From Gluconobacter frateurii (GTDB lineage Bacteria; Pseudomonadota; Alphaproteobacteria; Acetobacterales; Acetobacteraceae), in NCBI RefSeq assembly GCF_002723955.1, contig NZ_BEWN01000003.1, forward strand, positions 310,001-374,000: a stretch of 64,000 bases of DNA. Reading direction: 5' to 3'. Positions 1 to 8,714 of the stretch are shown piece after piece. Within the stretch, counting starts at the first letter, position 1, and every line of letters starts with the position of its first letter. The translations under genes were made by a program, and so were the position numbers. The notes beneath the pieces were generated by a model that had not been told where the DNA came from, did no database searches, and was given only the letters and a program-made list of their open reading frames with translations.

Positions 1-144
1 GGTTTCGGGTAGCCAGTCATCGCGCGAAACAAGAGTTTTCAGAAGCTCCGCACCTGCTTTCTGGATCGACGCAGCATCCGAATGTGTCTCGAAAAGCCGC
101 GTAAATCCGGAAACGAACTCCCGCAATGGCTCAATATTCGTCAT
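1..144 (-). CDS. cysteine dioxygenase-like cupin protein, N-terminal part
   Basis: The minus-strand frame opens at an ATG at 144 and runs off the window start, so only the first 48 residues are visible. They form a helical N-terminus ending in the stretch R-D-D-W-L-P-E. That ending is typical of small predicted metal-dependent cupin enzymes of the cysteine dioxygenase type. The catalytic cupin core lies outside the window, so no metal ligands can be checked. The start lies 14 bases after the stop of the aldolase gene, and an AAGGA sits about 12 bases upstream. It is therefore probably the last visible member of a minus-strand operon with the aldolase, dehydrogenase and monooxygenase genes. 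A thiol-oxidising role would suit a sulfur locus, but that is inference from family and context. Confidence 0.6.
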   Translation of the reverse strand, partial: MTNIEPLREFVSGFTRLFETHSDAASIQKAGAELLKTLVSRDDWLPET

Positions 145-158
145 TGATTTCGCAGTCC

Positions 159-965
159 TTAATCGAGCAGATCTGGCTCAAGTGCGACGATCCAGTCCCA
201 AAGAGGCTGGAACGAATAATAGGCGCCCTGTGCCGTCCCGACCTGGCTGGCGGTCAGACGGGCAATATCCGGCGCGATAGGCTTCAGCGGCCCGGCGGCC
301 TGCGCCAGAAGCTGAGTATGGGCAGCGTTATCCATGGCCAGAAACCACCACGCCACGGCCTCAACGGTTGGCCCGGCGGTCAGAAGACCATGGTTCTGAA
401 GGATCAGGGCTTTCCGGTTTCCCAGCGTCGCGGCCAGACGGTCGCCTTCACTGTCATCCAGAACTACCCCACTGAAAGGATCGAAGACCGCATGGTCCTC
501 ATAAAAAGCGCAGGAATCCTGCGTGATGGGCAGCAGTTCGGTCCCTAAGGCAGAGAACGCCTTGCCATATGTGGAATGGGTATGTGCCGCAGCGACTACA
601 TCCGGACGCGCACGGTGCAGAGCCGAATGAATGGTGAAGCCGGCCGTATTGATCGGGCGATCCCCGATCAGGATATTCCCTTCATGATCCACAAGCTGAA
701 GGTCAGAAACCTTGATCTGCGAGAAATGCACAGCCAGCGGGTTAATCCAGTACCGGTCCGGGAACTCCGGATCACGGGCAGTCACATGGCCTGCAAGCCC
801 CTGATCGAAGCCATAGCGCCCGAAGAGCCGGAACGTCGCAGCCAAGCGCTGCTTCCGATGGAGGCGCTCCTCTTCAAACGTCGCTGCGGGTTTGCGCGGC
901 TGAAGACGATGGGTCCGTGCACGGACTTCCTGCAGGGACGAGATGTTATGCTGTGTCGCACTCAT
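159..965 (-). CDS. class II aldolase/adducin family protein
   Basis: The product is about 268 residues and matches class II aldolase/adducin-domain proteins, which cleave or epimerise small sugar phosphates or hydroxy acids with a divalent metal. Visible marks are the metal-site stretch A-H-T-H-S-T-Y-G and the later I-L-Q-N-H-G-L-L motif, whose histidines normally bind zinc. I prefer the ATG at 965 because AAGGAAG lies just upstream; a start at 995 would overlap the preceding gene and has no better ribosome site. The gene follows the 2-hydroxyacid dehydrogenase by about 19 bases. The substrate cannot be read from sequence. A hydroxy-acid or aldehyde by-product of the neighbouring monooxygenase pathway is one possibility. 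Confidence 0.85.
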   Translation of the reverse strand: MSATQHNISSLQEVRARTHRLQPRKPAATFEEERLHRKQRLAATFRLFGRYGFDQGLAGHVTARDPEFPDRYWINPLAVHFSQIKVSDLQLVDHEGNILIGDRPINTAGFTIHSALHRARPDVVAAAHTHSTYGKAFSALGTELLPITQDSCAFYEDHAVFDPFSGVVLDDSEGDRLAATLGNRKALILQNHGLLTAGPTVEAVAWWFLAMDNAAHTQLLAQAAGPLKPIAPDIARLTASQVGTAQGAYYSFQPLWDWIVALEPDLLD

Positions 966-984
966 GAGAGTCTTCCTTGAGAAA

Positions 985-1980
985 TCAGTAGCCACGGCTC
1001 AGATCCAACCGGGCTTCCAGCGGCCGCCCCTGAAGGAAATTTTCGAAATTTCGGGTAATGCGCTGCCCCAGACTGGCCAACACGTCTGGTCCGGACCAGG
1101 AAATGTGTGGCGTCAGCCGAATTTTGGGGTGGGTATAAAAAGGATGCCCCGCAGGAGGAGGCTCCGTCGCCGTAACATCAAGCGTAGCCGCCGCGACACG
1201 TCCATGATCCAGACTGCCTAAAAGCGCTGCTTCATCTATCAGCTTTCCACGCGCCACATTGACGAGATGCAGCCCGGGCTTTGCTCGCGCCAAAACAGCC
1301 GCTCCCACGATCCTGTCCGTTTCTGAAGTCAGCGGCAGAGCCAGCACCAGATGATCCGAGCGTTCAAACAGCGTCCCCAGATCGGCCACAGGCTGCACAT
1401 TTTCCCGGCCGACCTCTCCATCCGTCCAGGCGCTTCTGCGCCAGACGAGAACAGTCATCCCGAAACTCCGTGCCAGACGAGCAATCTGCTGCCCAATGGC
1501 CCCATACCCCGCGAGACCAAGTGTCTGCCCTGCCAGCGATCCCAATGGCGCGTTGTGCTTAACGACGGAAGCCTGCTGGACCCACTCCTCCGGAGATAAG
1601 GGCTTGAACGTTTCGAACCGCTTGGCCCGGGCCAGAAGGGCAAGAAGGACGTACTCAGCAATTGGCCCGGCAGCATTGCCACGGCCCGTCGTAATCTCGC
1701 GTCCCTGAAGCAGCCATTCCGGAAAACCATCGACACCAGCCGATGCAATTTGCACCCAGCGGAGAGACGAATTCCAACCAACGGGAGGCGTATCAGGGGC
1801 GTTGCGCCATGCCGCTGATGGTCCCGTCAGCAGAATATCTGCCTTGCCCGTCTTCCACGGCTCGGAAATATCCCTGCTCTGAGCCACCACCCGAACGCGT
1901 TCACCCAGCCCAGAAAGAATATGGCTGATTTCCGGCCCGATCTGGTTGATGACCGTCAAGACGTTGGAGGCAGTTGCCAT
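985..1980 (-). CDS. D-2-hydroxyacid dehydrogenase family protein
   Basis: This 331-residue protein has the layout of NAD-dependent D-isomer 2-hydroxyacid dehydrogenases (glyoxylate/hydroxypyruvate reductase type). The Rossmann motif G-Y-G-A-I-G is seen mid-protein, followed by a late N-V-A-R-G segment and the T-P-H-I-S-W histidine region near the C-terminus. Such enzymes interconvert 2-oxo and 2-hydroxy acids in the cytoplasm. It starts 3 bases after the stop of the flavin monooxygenase gene and precedes the aldolase gene, so the three are very likely co-transcribed. The specific acid is unknown. Confidence 0.88.
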   Translation of the reverse strand: MATASNVLTVINQIGPEISHILSGLGERVRVVAQSRDISEPWKTGKADILLTGPSAAWRNAPDTPPVGWNSSLRWVQIASAGVDGFPEWLLQGREITTGRGNAAGPIAEYVLLALLARAKRFETFKPLSPEEWVQQASVVKHNAPLGSLAGQTLGLAGYGAIGQQIARLARSFGMTVLVWRRSAWTDGEVGRENVQPVADLGTLFERSDHLVLALPLTSETDRIVGAAVLARAKPGLHLVNVARGKLIDEAALLGSLDHGRVAAATLDVTATEPPPAGHPFYTHPKIRLTPHISWSGPDVLASLGQRITRNFENFLQGRPLEARLDLSRGY

Positions 1981-1983
1981 ATT

Positions 1984-3078
1984 TCAGGCGGCCTTCTGGC
2001 CAGAGCGCTGATCTTCCTGTGCCACCAGTTCACGAACACGCGGCAGCAGATCCCGCCCGTAGTCATATGCATCCACCAGCGGGTCAAACCCACGGATCAG
2101 GAACGTTGAAATTCCCAAGCGGTAATAATCCAGAAGGGCTTCGGCCACCTGATCCGGCGTTCCGACCAGTGACGTGGAATTGCCCTTGGCGCCTGTCAGA
2201 GCGGCAATGCCCGTCCAGAGCCGCTTATCCAGCCGCGAACCCTGCTCAGCCGCAGCCAGCAGACGGCGAGACCCTTCGTTCGGAATGAAGGAAGAACGCG
2301 TGTAGCCCGTCTTTTCCTGGAGAGCCTTGGCCTTTTCGAGAATGGCATCTGCCTTCGCCCAAGCGGCCTCTTCTGTCTCGGCCAATATGGGCCGAAGGGA
2401 GAGCGAGAACCGCAGGTTGCTGCGCCCCGCCTTTTCCGCCGCGGCCCGAACACGGGAAACGGTTTCCCGAACCTGCTCGTAGGTTTCACCCCATAGGGCA
2501 TAAACGTCCGCCTGTTCCCCGGCTACGGCAATGGCTTCGTCCGAAGACCCGCCAAAGTAAACCGGAATGGCGTCACCTTGTTTCGGGAGCACGCGGGACT
2601 GGGCGCCACGCACATTGTAGAATTTGCCCTGATAGTCAAACGGCTCACGGCTGCTCCACTCTTGGCGCACAATCTCAAGATATTCGCGAGTCCGGGCATA
2701 TCGCTCCGCCTTGACGGTATGATCACCGTCCGCCTCGAGTTCCGTATCACTACCGCCGGTAATGATATGCACCGCAGCGCGGCCGCCGCTGATTTGATCA
2801 AGCGTTGCAAACTGGCGAGCCGCCAGAGTCGGGGCCGTAAAGCCGGGACGGTGCGCCACCATCAAACCCAGCGTCCGCGTGGACGCAGCAACATGCTGGG
2901 CCAGCAGGATGCTCTCGGGCGAATTGGAATGGAAAGCAATCAACACCCGGTCGAAACCGCCATTTTCATGAATTTTAGCGGCCGTCTCGATGTGGGCAAG
3001 ATCAATGACCGGCCCAGTTGGAGGAATAATCTCGGAATGGTTCTGACTGCTCACGAACCCGATGAATTCCACAGGCAT
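1984..3078 (-). CDS. LLM-class flavin-dependent monooxygenase, SsuD-like
   Basis: The product is about 364 residues, the usual size of the luciferase-like monooxygenases that cleave alkanesulfonates or related compounds with FMNH2 and oxygen. The pattern R-P-G-F-T-A-P-T-L-A-A-R near residue 80 and the following H-I-I-T-G-G strand are typical of SsuD and related enzymes. I take the ATG at 3078, which has AGGGG eight bases upstream, over the GTG at 3087. It is the first gene of the minus-strand operon and lies divergent to a LysR regulator. A flavin reductase (the needed partner) and a sulfonate-type ABC transporter lie across the gap on the plus strand. The family is secure; the substrate is inferred. 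Confidence 0.88.
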   Translation of the reverse strand: MPVEFIGFVSSQNHSEIIPPTGPVIDLAHIETAAKIHENGGFDRVLIAFHSNSPESILLAQHVAASTRTLGLMVAHRPGFTAPTLAARQFATLDQISGGRAAVHIITGGSDTELEADGDHTVKAERYARTREYLEIVRQEWSSREPFDYQGKFYNVRGAQSRVLPKQGDAIPVYFGGSSDEAIAVAGEQADVYALWGETYEQVRETVSRVRAAAEKAGRSNLRFSLSLRPILAETEEAAWAKADAILEKAKALQEKTGYTRSSFIPNEGSRRLLAAAEQGSRLDKRLWTGIAALTGAKGNSTSLVGTPDQVAEALLDYYRLGISTFLIRGFDPLVDAYDYGRDLLPRVRELVAQEDQRSGQKAA

Positions 3079-3106
3079 GGCTAACACCCCTAAAAGACTA
3101 TAATAA

Positions 3107-3123
3107 ATTGTTGTATTGACAAT
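3107..3123. promoter_or_regulatory. inverted repeat in divergent promoter, possible LysR site
   Basis: ATTGT and ACAAT form a perfect inverted repeat with a 7-base spacer, in the 143-base gap between the monooxygenase and LysR genes. The size and T-N11-A-like spacing fit a LysR-type operator. There is only one copy, so this is a weak call. Confidence 0.3.
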
Positions 3124-3221
3124 ATACTCGTTTTCTTACGTCATAATTCAAACAAGAAACACAAATGCCACACTTTTGCATGGTTAATTATAGAGCCATG
3201 CCTCCAGCACGGAGCGCTGCT

Positions 3222-4106
3222 ATGTCCAACACGTCCCTTCCCCAGCGCATGGCACGTAATGTTCCGACCGAGCTTCTGCGGTCTTTCGTCGCGATCGTGG
3301 AAGCCGGGTCCATGGCGCAGGCAACCGAGACAATCTTCCTGACCCAGTCCGCCCTGAGTTTGCAGATGAAACGGCTGGAAGACGTTCTCCAGCAGAAGCT
3401 CTTCCGCCGGGACGGGCGAAAGCTGGTTCTCACGCCCGCGGGCGAAGAACTCGTGGCCTACGCACGGCAGCTTCTCGCCCTCAATGACAGGATCATGCAC
3501 AAGCTTGGCGATGTTTCCGAGCCGGAACCGATTACGATCGGTATGGTACAGGACTTTGCAGATACCATCCTCCCCGACGTTCTTGCCCGTTTCCGTCTTG
3601 AGCATCCCCGTTGCAGGCTGACCGTCCGCGTTGGCGGATCAGCAGAACTGCTGGAGATGTTTGATCGCTCCCGGCTGGATATCGTTCTCTGCCTGGGTCA
3701 GCACGGAGATCGTCCCAATTCGTCCTGGCGCATTGTCGGACATGACAGGATGGTCTGGATCGGAGATCCGAGTGTTCTGGATCAATCTGAAATTCCACTT
3801 GTGCTTCTGGAGCCACCCTGCCGTTTCCGAGAAGCGGCGCTCAGAACCCTTGCGAAAGCGCGTCGGGACTATCGCATTGTGCTGGAAACCCCTCACCTTC
3901 CCGCCATGCGCGCCGGCGTCCGAAGCGGGCTTGGTGCAAGTTGCCGGACACGTCGCTTTGCGACTTCCGAAGGGCTTTCCATCTTGCCAACAGGCATTCT
4001 GCCGGAAGTCCCGGAAATTGAAACCATCCTCGTGCAGAGAAACGGGCTGCCTGAAGCTGCACAGGATCTTGCCGAGCTTCTGGGTCAGGCGACAGCGGAT
4101 CAATGA
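3222..4106 (+). CDS. LysR-family transcriptional regulator
   Basis: The protein has about 294 residues. An N-terminal winged helix-turn-helix (E-A-G-S-M-A-Q-A-T-E-T-I-F-L-T-Q-S-A-L-S) is followed by a periplasmic-binding-protein-like effector domain. I start it at the ATG at 3222, preceded by a GGAG at good spacing; upstream ATGs at 3165, 3180 and 3198 lack one. It lies divergent from the monooxygenase operon and just upstream of the peroxiredoxin/ABC operon in the same direction, so it probably controls one or both. An inverted repeat at 3107 could be its site. The ligand is unknown; in sulfur systems such regulators sense sulfate-derived or thiol metabolites. Confidence 0.88.
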   Translation: MSNTSLPQRMARNVPTELLRSFVAIVEAGSMAQATETIFLTQSALSLQMKRLEDVLQQKLFRRDGRKLVLTPAGEELVAYARQLLALNDRIMHKLGDVSEPEPITIGMVQDFADTILPDVLARFRLEHPRCRLTVRVGGSAELLEMFDRSRLDIVLCLGQHGDRPNSSWRIVGHDRMVWIGDPSVLDQSEIPLVLLEPPCRFREAALRTLAKARRDYRIVLETPHLPAMRAGVRSGLGASCRTRRFATSEGLSILPTGILPEVPEIETILVQRNGLPEAAQDLAELLGQATADQ

Positions 4107-4203
4107 CCGGGCGCAAATTGCCACATAAGAAAAACTCCTTGGAAACCGTGCTCGGTTCTCCCGCATGGTGAGCCAATCAGGTCACCTTTTGGGTCTATTG
4201 AGC

Positions 4204-4890
4204 ATGAGCACTTTCTCTTCTTCTCTCCAAAGCCGGTATGAAGCCGTTGAGGCTGAACGTCGCAGGACATGGTCCCCCGAAGCTCTGGCTGTAAATATCG
4301 CACAACGAGAGGCTCTTGTCCGGGCACAGCCTGAAACGAAGCACGTCAAAGCAGGCGACGTTCTTTCGCCCCACGTGCTCTTGAACGCAGAAGGTACCAC
4401 GATTTCACTCGATGATCTGACATCTTCGGGCCCTGCCGTTCTGGTATTTTTCAGGTTCGCAGGTTGTCCTGCCTGCAACATTGCGCTGCCCTACTATGCA
4501 GAAACGCTAGCCCCCGTCCTGAAAGCCGCTGGTATCCCGCTTGTCGCAGTCTCCTCCCAGCCTTTTCCGGAACTCGACAGTATCAGAACACGCAATGATC
4601 TGCCTTTCCCGGTCTTGAATGACCCGGAACTGACGCTGTCTCGTGCTCTGGGTATTACCTATCTCTTCGATGAGGCCGCGCAAGAAGCTGCGATTTCCAA
4701 AGGTGGCCGAAGCGAGACCCTGAATGGAACATCGAGCTGGGAACTTCCTAAACCTACTGTTCTGGTTCTCAGTCCCGGCCGCGTCGTGAGTTTTATCGAT
4801 ATCTCGCCTGATTGGATGCGCAGAACCGAAACTCCAGCCATCCTGAAAGCTCTTGGGCTGGAAAACAGGAGCGTTTCTCATGCCGCATGA
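4204..4890 (+). CDS. peroxiredoxin-like (AhpC/TSA) protein
   Basis: From the ATG at 4204 the product is 228 residues; an in-frame ATG at 4165 is also possible, and neither has a strong ribosome site. The N-terminal 45 residues look helical. A thioredoxin fold with the redox motif C-P-A-C (Cys88 and Cys91) follows, within F-R-F-A-G-C-P-A-C. The family reduces peroxides or acts as a thiol oxidoreductase in the cytoplasm; no signal peptide is seen. The end overlaps the start of the flavin reductase gene by 11 bases, which ties it to that operon. A role in protecting against peroxide from uncoupled flavin chemistry is my inference. Confidence 0.85.
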   Translation: MSTFSSSLQSRYEAVEAERRRTWSPEALAVNIAQREALVRAQPETKHVKAGDVLSPHVLLNAEGTTISLDDLTSSGPAVLVFFRFAGCPACNIALPYYAETLAPVLKAAGIPLVAVSSQPFPELDSIRTRNDLPFPVLNDPELTLSRALGITYLFDEAAQEAAISKGGRSETLNGTSSWELPKPTVLVLSPGRVVSFIDISPDWMRRTETPAILKALGLENRSVSHAA

Positions 4891-5425
4891 CACTGCAACC
4901 CTGTTTCCACAGACCACCTTTGAAACACCTGCCGTCAGTCAGGACCAGTTCCGGGAAGCCATGAGCCTGCTTGGGGCTCCGGTCGTTCTCGTCACGACAG
5001 ACGGCCCCGGAGGACGTCAGGGATTGACGGTTTCAGCCATCAGCAGCGTCAGTGACACGCCTCCCACGGTGTTGGTCTGCCTTAATCGCAGTAATCGTTC
5101 TCATCAGGCGTTTCTGAAGAACGGGGTCATCGGCATCAGCGTTCTGTCGCCGACTCATCATAATCTGGCGCGGGTCTTTGCCAGCCGATCCGTAGAGCCT
5201 GACGAGAAATTCGCGCAAGGCGACTGGGTTCTTGGCGAGACAGGATCAGCACTCCTTTCTGACGCACTCGTCACGCTCGACTGCGAAATTGACGCCATTC
5301 ACAGCGCAGGCACGCACGACGTCCTGTTCTGTGCCGTTAAATCCATTTCCACCAGCGCAGACGCCGAACATGGGCTTGCCTGGTTCTCCCGTGATTTTCA
5401 CCACTTGCCCGTCAAACGGGTCTGA
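4880..5425 (+). CDS. flavin reductase family protein
   Basis: This 181-residue protein matches the flavin reductase (FMN-binding split-barrel) family. These cytoplasmic NAD(P)H:FMN oxidoreductases supply reduced flavin to two-component monooxygenases. The stretch G-L-T-V-S-A-I-S-S-V-S-D-T-P-P near residue 45 and the later G-I-S-V-L-S segment are characteristic. The ATG at 4880 has AGGAG eight bases upstream and overlaps the peroxiredoxin stop, which decides the start over an ATG at 4853. It is the natural partner of the flavin monooxygenase encoded divergently at 1984-3078. The transporter genes follow after a 23-base gap. Confidence 0.9.
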   Translation: MPHDTATLFPQTTFETPAVSQDQFREAMSLLGAPVVLVTTDGPGGRQGLTVSAISSVSDTPPTVLVCLNRSNRSHQAFLKNGVIGISVLSPTHHNLARVFASRSVEPDEKFAQGDWVLGETGSALLSDALVTLDCEIDAIHSAGTHDVLFCAVKSISTSADAEHGLAWFSRDFHHLPVKRV

Positions 5426-5448
5426 TTGATTTTTCAGGATAACTGCTG

Positions 5449-6525
5449 ATGACCAATGCGTTTCATCCTTCACGCCGTACTGTCCTGACTGGCTCGCTGG
5501 CAAGTGCATCCGTGTTAAGCGTGCACGGACGCGCATTCGCACAGGCCATGGATCATATGGACATGGGAGGAACGCAAAATCAGTGTCAGGCCGCAGGCCC
5601 TGCGACCGTCGAACCCGTTTCAGGACCGCCGCGCAACCTGACAATTGCCTGGAACGAGGCCTCGATCTGCACCGCAGCCGTTCCGGTCGCGAAGGAGAAA
5701 GGGTTCTTCAAGAAATACAATCTGAACATCGACTACGTGAATTTTGCAGGGGCAACCGATCAGCTTCTGGAAGCGCTTTCGACCGGCAAGGCTGATGGCG
5801 CGCCCGGCATGGCTCTGCGCTGGCTGAAGCCGCTTCAACAGGGTTTTGACGTCAAGCTCGTGGCGGGGCTACATGCGGGTTGCATGTACCTCATGACGGC
5901 GCCATCCACGGGTATCAAAACGCTTACGGACTTGAAGGGCAAGACCGTCGGCGTAACGGATATTGGTGGTCCAGACCGAAATTTCTTCAGCATTCGCCTG
6001 AAGGAAGCGGGACTTGATCCCGAAACAGACGTTCAGTGGAGGCAGTTCCCGGCTGATCTCCTGCCTCTCGCTCTGCAACGCGGAGACGTTCAGGCTATTT
6101 CTGATGCCGACCCATTTTCTTACCCACAGCGGCGTCAGTTCGGTCTTCTCGATATTGATAACAACATGAAGGGCGAATGGGCTCATTTGACATGCTGCGT
6201 CATTGGGTTGCGTGGAAGCCTCATCCGGAATGAGCCAAAAGTCGCGGCGGCCGTCACGCGTGCGATCATGGAGGCCGGTGCCTGGCTGGCCTGCAATCCC
6301 GAGGAGGCCGCTACCATTTTTCAGCCATACGCTCCGAAAGCAAATATCAAGGATCTTGCGGCCATGCTTCAGATGCAAGGCCATCACCATCAGACGCTGA
6401 CGGGCGATTTCAGGCAGGAGATTGCTCGATATGCCGACGCTTTGAAGCAGATCGGGGTTTTCCGCCCTTCCTTGGACACTGAGCGGTATGCACAGCGTGT
6501 CACGCAGGACCTGTTCAGCGGATGA
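5449..6525 (+). CDS. ABC transporter substrate-binding protein, Tat-exported
   Basis: The 358-residue product is an NMT1/SsuA/TauA-type periplasmic binding protein for sulfonates, nitrate-like anions or thiamine precursors. A twin-arginine signal is clear: S-R-R-T-V-L at residues 8-13, with probable cleavage after A-F-A at residue 31. The mature N-terminus carries a short Met/His/Asp-rich stretch (A-M-D-H-M-D-M-G-G), which is odd for the family and might bind a metal. The core (W-N-E-A-S-I-C, then K-E-K-G-F-F-K-K-Y) follows the usual fold. It is translationally coupled to the permease by a 4-base overlap. Tat export suggests folding or cofactor binding before export; ligand not deducible. Confidence 0.88.
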   Translation: MTNAFHPSRRTVLTGSLASASVLSVHGRAFAQAMDHMDMGGTQNQCQAAGPATVEPVSGPPRNLTIAWNEASICTAAVPVAKEKGFFKKYNLNIDYVNFAGATDQLLEALSTGKADGAPGMALRWLKPLQQGFDVKLVAGLHAGCMYLMTAPSTGIKTLTDLKGKTVGVTDIGGPDRNFFSIRLKEAGLDPETDVQWRQFPADLLPLALQRGDVQAISDADPFSYPQRRQFGLLDIDNNMKGEWAHLTCCVIGLRGSLIRNEPKVAAAVTRAIMEAGAWLACNPEEAATIFQPYAPKANIKDLAAMLQMQGHHHQTLTGDFRQEIARYADALKQIGVFRPSLDTERYAQRVTQDLFSG

Positions 6526-7517
6526 GCGACGCACAGACTTCGTTGGGTCATCCTCGTGCCTTAGGGACGGCCGCCCAAACAACGAAAAGCCGCTTTAGTC
6601 CAACGCAGCTCTGGCGTTGGACCGCAGGGCCTGCATGGCTGCTGGCAGCACTGGTGACATGGAAATGGCCAGACGCAGATGACTTCCCTGCCACAAACGA
6701 GTTCGCAGCCCTTCTACTGGCGGTCGGCCTTGTGCTGATTGCCGTTGCAGCAACAGGTCGCTTGAAAGACCGTGCTCCCTGGACTGTTGTTCTCGGACTT
6801 GGCTTCGGGGCATGGGAACTCATTCAGGCAAAGCTCCTGCTTCTTCCGAGGCCATTTTTCGGAACGCCGCAGGATTTGCTCGATGTTTTCCTGACCGACT
6901 GGAAACGTCTTGGAGACAGTCTGTTCCACTCTCTGCTTCTGTTGACAGGAGGGTACCTACCCGGCTCTATTCTCGGAATTATCATAGGGCTTGCTCTGGG
7001 ACGCTCCCATCACGTCCGTTACTGGGTTCGTCCGGTGATGCGGGTGATCGGTCCATTGCCACCCGTGGCACTCCTGCCACTGGCCTTTGTCGTCATTCCC
7101 TCAACCCGCTGGGCAGGTGAAGCTCTTATGGCGCTTGCAGCTGGATTTCCGGTCGCTGTCCTGACATGGTCCGGCGTGTCCGCCGTCGATCCGGCCTATT
7201 ACGATGTCGCCAGAACAATGGGGGCGAAAAACCGCTTTCTGGTTCTCCGTGTGGCCCTTCCCGCCGCAACGCCACAGATTTTTGTCGGGCTGTTCATGGG
7301 GCTTGGCGCGTCTTTTGCAATGCTCGTCGTGGCAGAAATGCTGGGTGTGAAATCAGGACTGGGCTTTTACATGCAGTGGGCTCAGGGATGGGCCGCTTAT
7401 CCAAACATGTATGCCGCCCTGTTCGTCATGTCCCTGATGTGCACAACACTCATGACGGTGCTGTTCAAGGTCCGGGATCATCTTCTCAAATGGCAGAAGG
7501 ACGGCCTCAAATGGTAA
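6522..7517 (+). CDS. ABC transporter permease, SsuC/TauC type
   Basis: The 331-residue membrane protein overlaps the binding-protein gene by ATGA. The N-terminal third is longer than in the usual 250-270-residue SsuC and contains two extra hydrophobic segments. The rest has the BPD-type permease core, ending in the E-A-L-M-A-L-A-A-G-F loop region and a V-A-R-T-M-G-A-K coupling-helix motif that docks on the ATPase. It should form the inner-membrane channel with the ATPase encoded next, whose start lies inside its last codons. Confidence 0.88.
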   Translation: MSDAQTSLGHPRALGTAAQTTKSRFSPTQLWRWTAGPAWLLAALVTWKWPDADDFPATNEFAALLLAVGLVLIAVAATGRLKDRAPWTVVLGLGFGAWELIQAKLLLLPRPFFGTPQDLLDVFLTDWKRLGDSLFHSLLLLTGGYLPGSILGIIIGLALGRSHHVRYWVRPVMRVIGPLPPVALLPLAFVVIPSTRWAGEALMALAAGFPVAVLTWSGVSAVDPAYYDVARTMGAKNRFLVLRVALPAATPQIFVGLFMGLGASFAMLVVAEMLGVKSGLGFYMQWAQGWAAYPNMYAALFVMSLMCTTLMTVLFKVRDHLLKWQKDGLKW

Positions 7518-8287
7518 ACTCCACGCACCCCGAAGCTCCCCTTGGCCTGACATTATCTCACATCCATCACAGCTATGACATGCCATCAGGCTCCAGGCTC
7601 GTTCTGGAGAATGTAAGCCTTGATGTGGAGCCGGGTGAATTCGTGGCTCTGATCGGACCATCCGGGTGCGGAAAATCCACCCTTCTTCGTCTGGTCGCTG
7701 GTCTCGAAGCTCCGGATGCCGGGACGCTTCTTGCGGATGACACTCCCATTACGGAACCTGATCCCAGCCGCATCATCATGTTTCAGGACCCCACGCTTTA
7801 TCCATGGCGTACAGTGCGTGGCAATATTTCTCTTGGTCTGGATATCCGCAAGGAAAAGGACCCCGAGGCGATTGATGCGGCAATTCGCCTCGTCGGTTTG
7901 CAAGAGTTTGCCGCAGCATGGCCGCATCAGCTCTCAGGCGGCATGGCCCAACGCGTTGCGCTGGCGCGCGCGCTGATTAACAATCCGCGTCTGCTTCTTC
8001 TGGATGAACCACTCGGCAAACTCGACAGCCTGACCCGACTGGCCATGCAGGCAGAGCTTTACCGCCTCTGGAAATCCCAGGGCTTTACGGCGCTGATGGT
8101 AACCCATGACATAGAAGAAGCGCTTCTTCTGGCAACCCGCGTCATTGTTTTCAGCCCGCGCCCCGCACGCATACTGGCCAACATCCCTTTAGAATGGCCC
8201 TCTCCTCCCCATCGAGAAGATCCCCGTCTACAGGAACTCCGGGCTGAAATTCTGCGACATCTTGAAGCTGTCATGGCTTCGGGGTGA
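7511..8287 (+). CDS. ABC transporter ATP-binding protein, SsuB/TauB type
   Basis: I place the start at the ATG at 7511, overlapping the permease stop, giving 258 residues as expected for the family. The long open frame running upstream from 7166 only shadows the permease gene. Walker A is G-P-S-G-C-G-K-S-T at residues 49-57, the Q-loop is M-F-Q-D-P, the signature is L-S-G-G-M-A-Q-R, and Walker B is L-L-L-L-D-E-P. It powers import by the preceding binding protein and permease and ends the five-gene operon begun at 4204. The P-W-R after the Q-loop is common in nitrate/sulfonate/taurine ATPases. Confidence 0.92.
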   Translation: MVNSTHPEAPLGLTLSHIHHSYDMPSGSRLVLENVSLDVEPGEFVALIGPSGCGKSTLLRLVAGLEAPDAGTLLADDTPITEPDPSRIIMFQDPTLYPWRTVRGNISLGLDIRKEKDPEAIDAAIRLVGLQEFAAAWPHQLSGGMAQRVALARALINNPRLLLLDEPLGKLDSLTRLAMQAELYRLWKSQGFTALMVTHDIEEALLLATRVIVFSPRPARILANIPLEWPSPPHREDPRLQELRAEILRHLEAVMASG

Positions 8288-8714
8288 TGTAGCGGGACCA
8301 AATCAGCCCCACTGAAGGTCTCCGCTTTGTTGTATAGTTTCAGTCCAAGCAGCGCTCAGCGCGTATTTGCATAAATCCTAGGCGGGCCAGCCTCCCCCAA
8401 ATCCCCCCATGAGCTTCCTCAATCGCCCCCGCCGCAAGGCTATACGGGGCAGAGCGCGCGCTGATAACGCGCCCGCAAGGAGGTATTTTCCGAATCGAAT
8501 CTGATCATCATTTCCAGAATCTGGACAGCTGTAATCCGGTTTGTATTCCAATATATGGAACTAATATTTTTTATGTTGCAAGAAAAAGAATATGGTTTGA
8601 CATCGATCTCATATATTTGCCTCTAATTCACCACGGGCCTTCCTCTTCCGATTGGGGCCGGTTCAGCATTTTCGGACATCACACGGCGCAAAGCTGTACG
8701 AGAAAGGTTGGGCG
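8288..8714. other. intergenic stretch, nothing recognised
   Basis: This 427-base gap separates the ABC operon from a LysR gene. It contains a consensus-like AAGGAGGT at 8477-8484 with no ATG, GTG or TTG at usable spacing. An open frame of about 77 codons without a start runs from 8485 into the LysR leader. It may be a decayed gene edge, but I recognise no protein in it. No clear terminator hairpin was found. Confidence 0.4.

Noticed and set aside
7166-7510. N-terminal extension of the ABC ATPase frame
   Set aside because: This part overlaps the permease in another frame and has no ATPase similarity; the ATG at 7511 gives normal length and coupling.
8409-8504. 31-codon ATG frame in the gap before the LysR gene
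   Set aside because: There is no ribosome site and it has very basic low-complexity composition; nothing supports expression.
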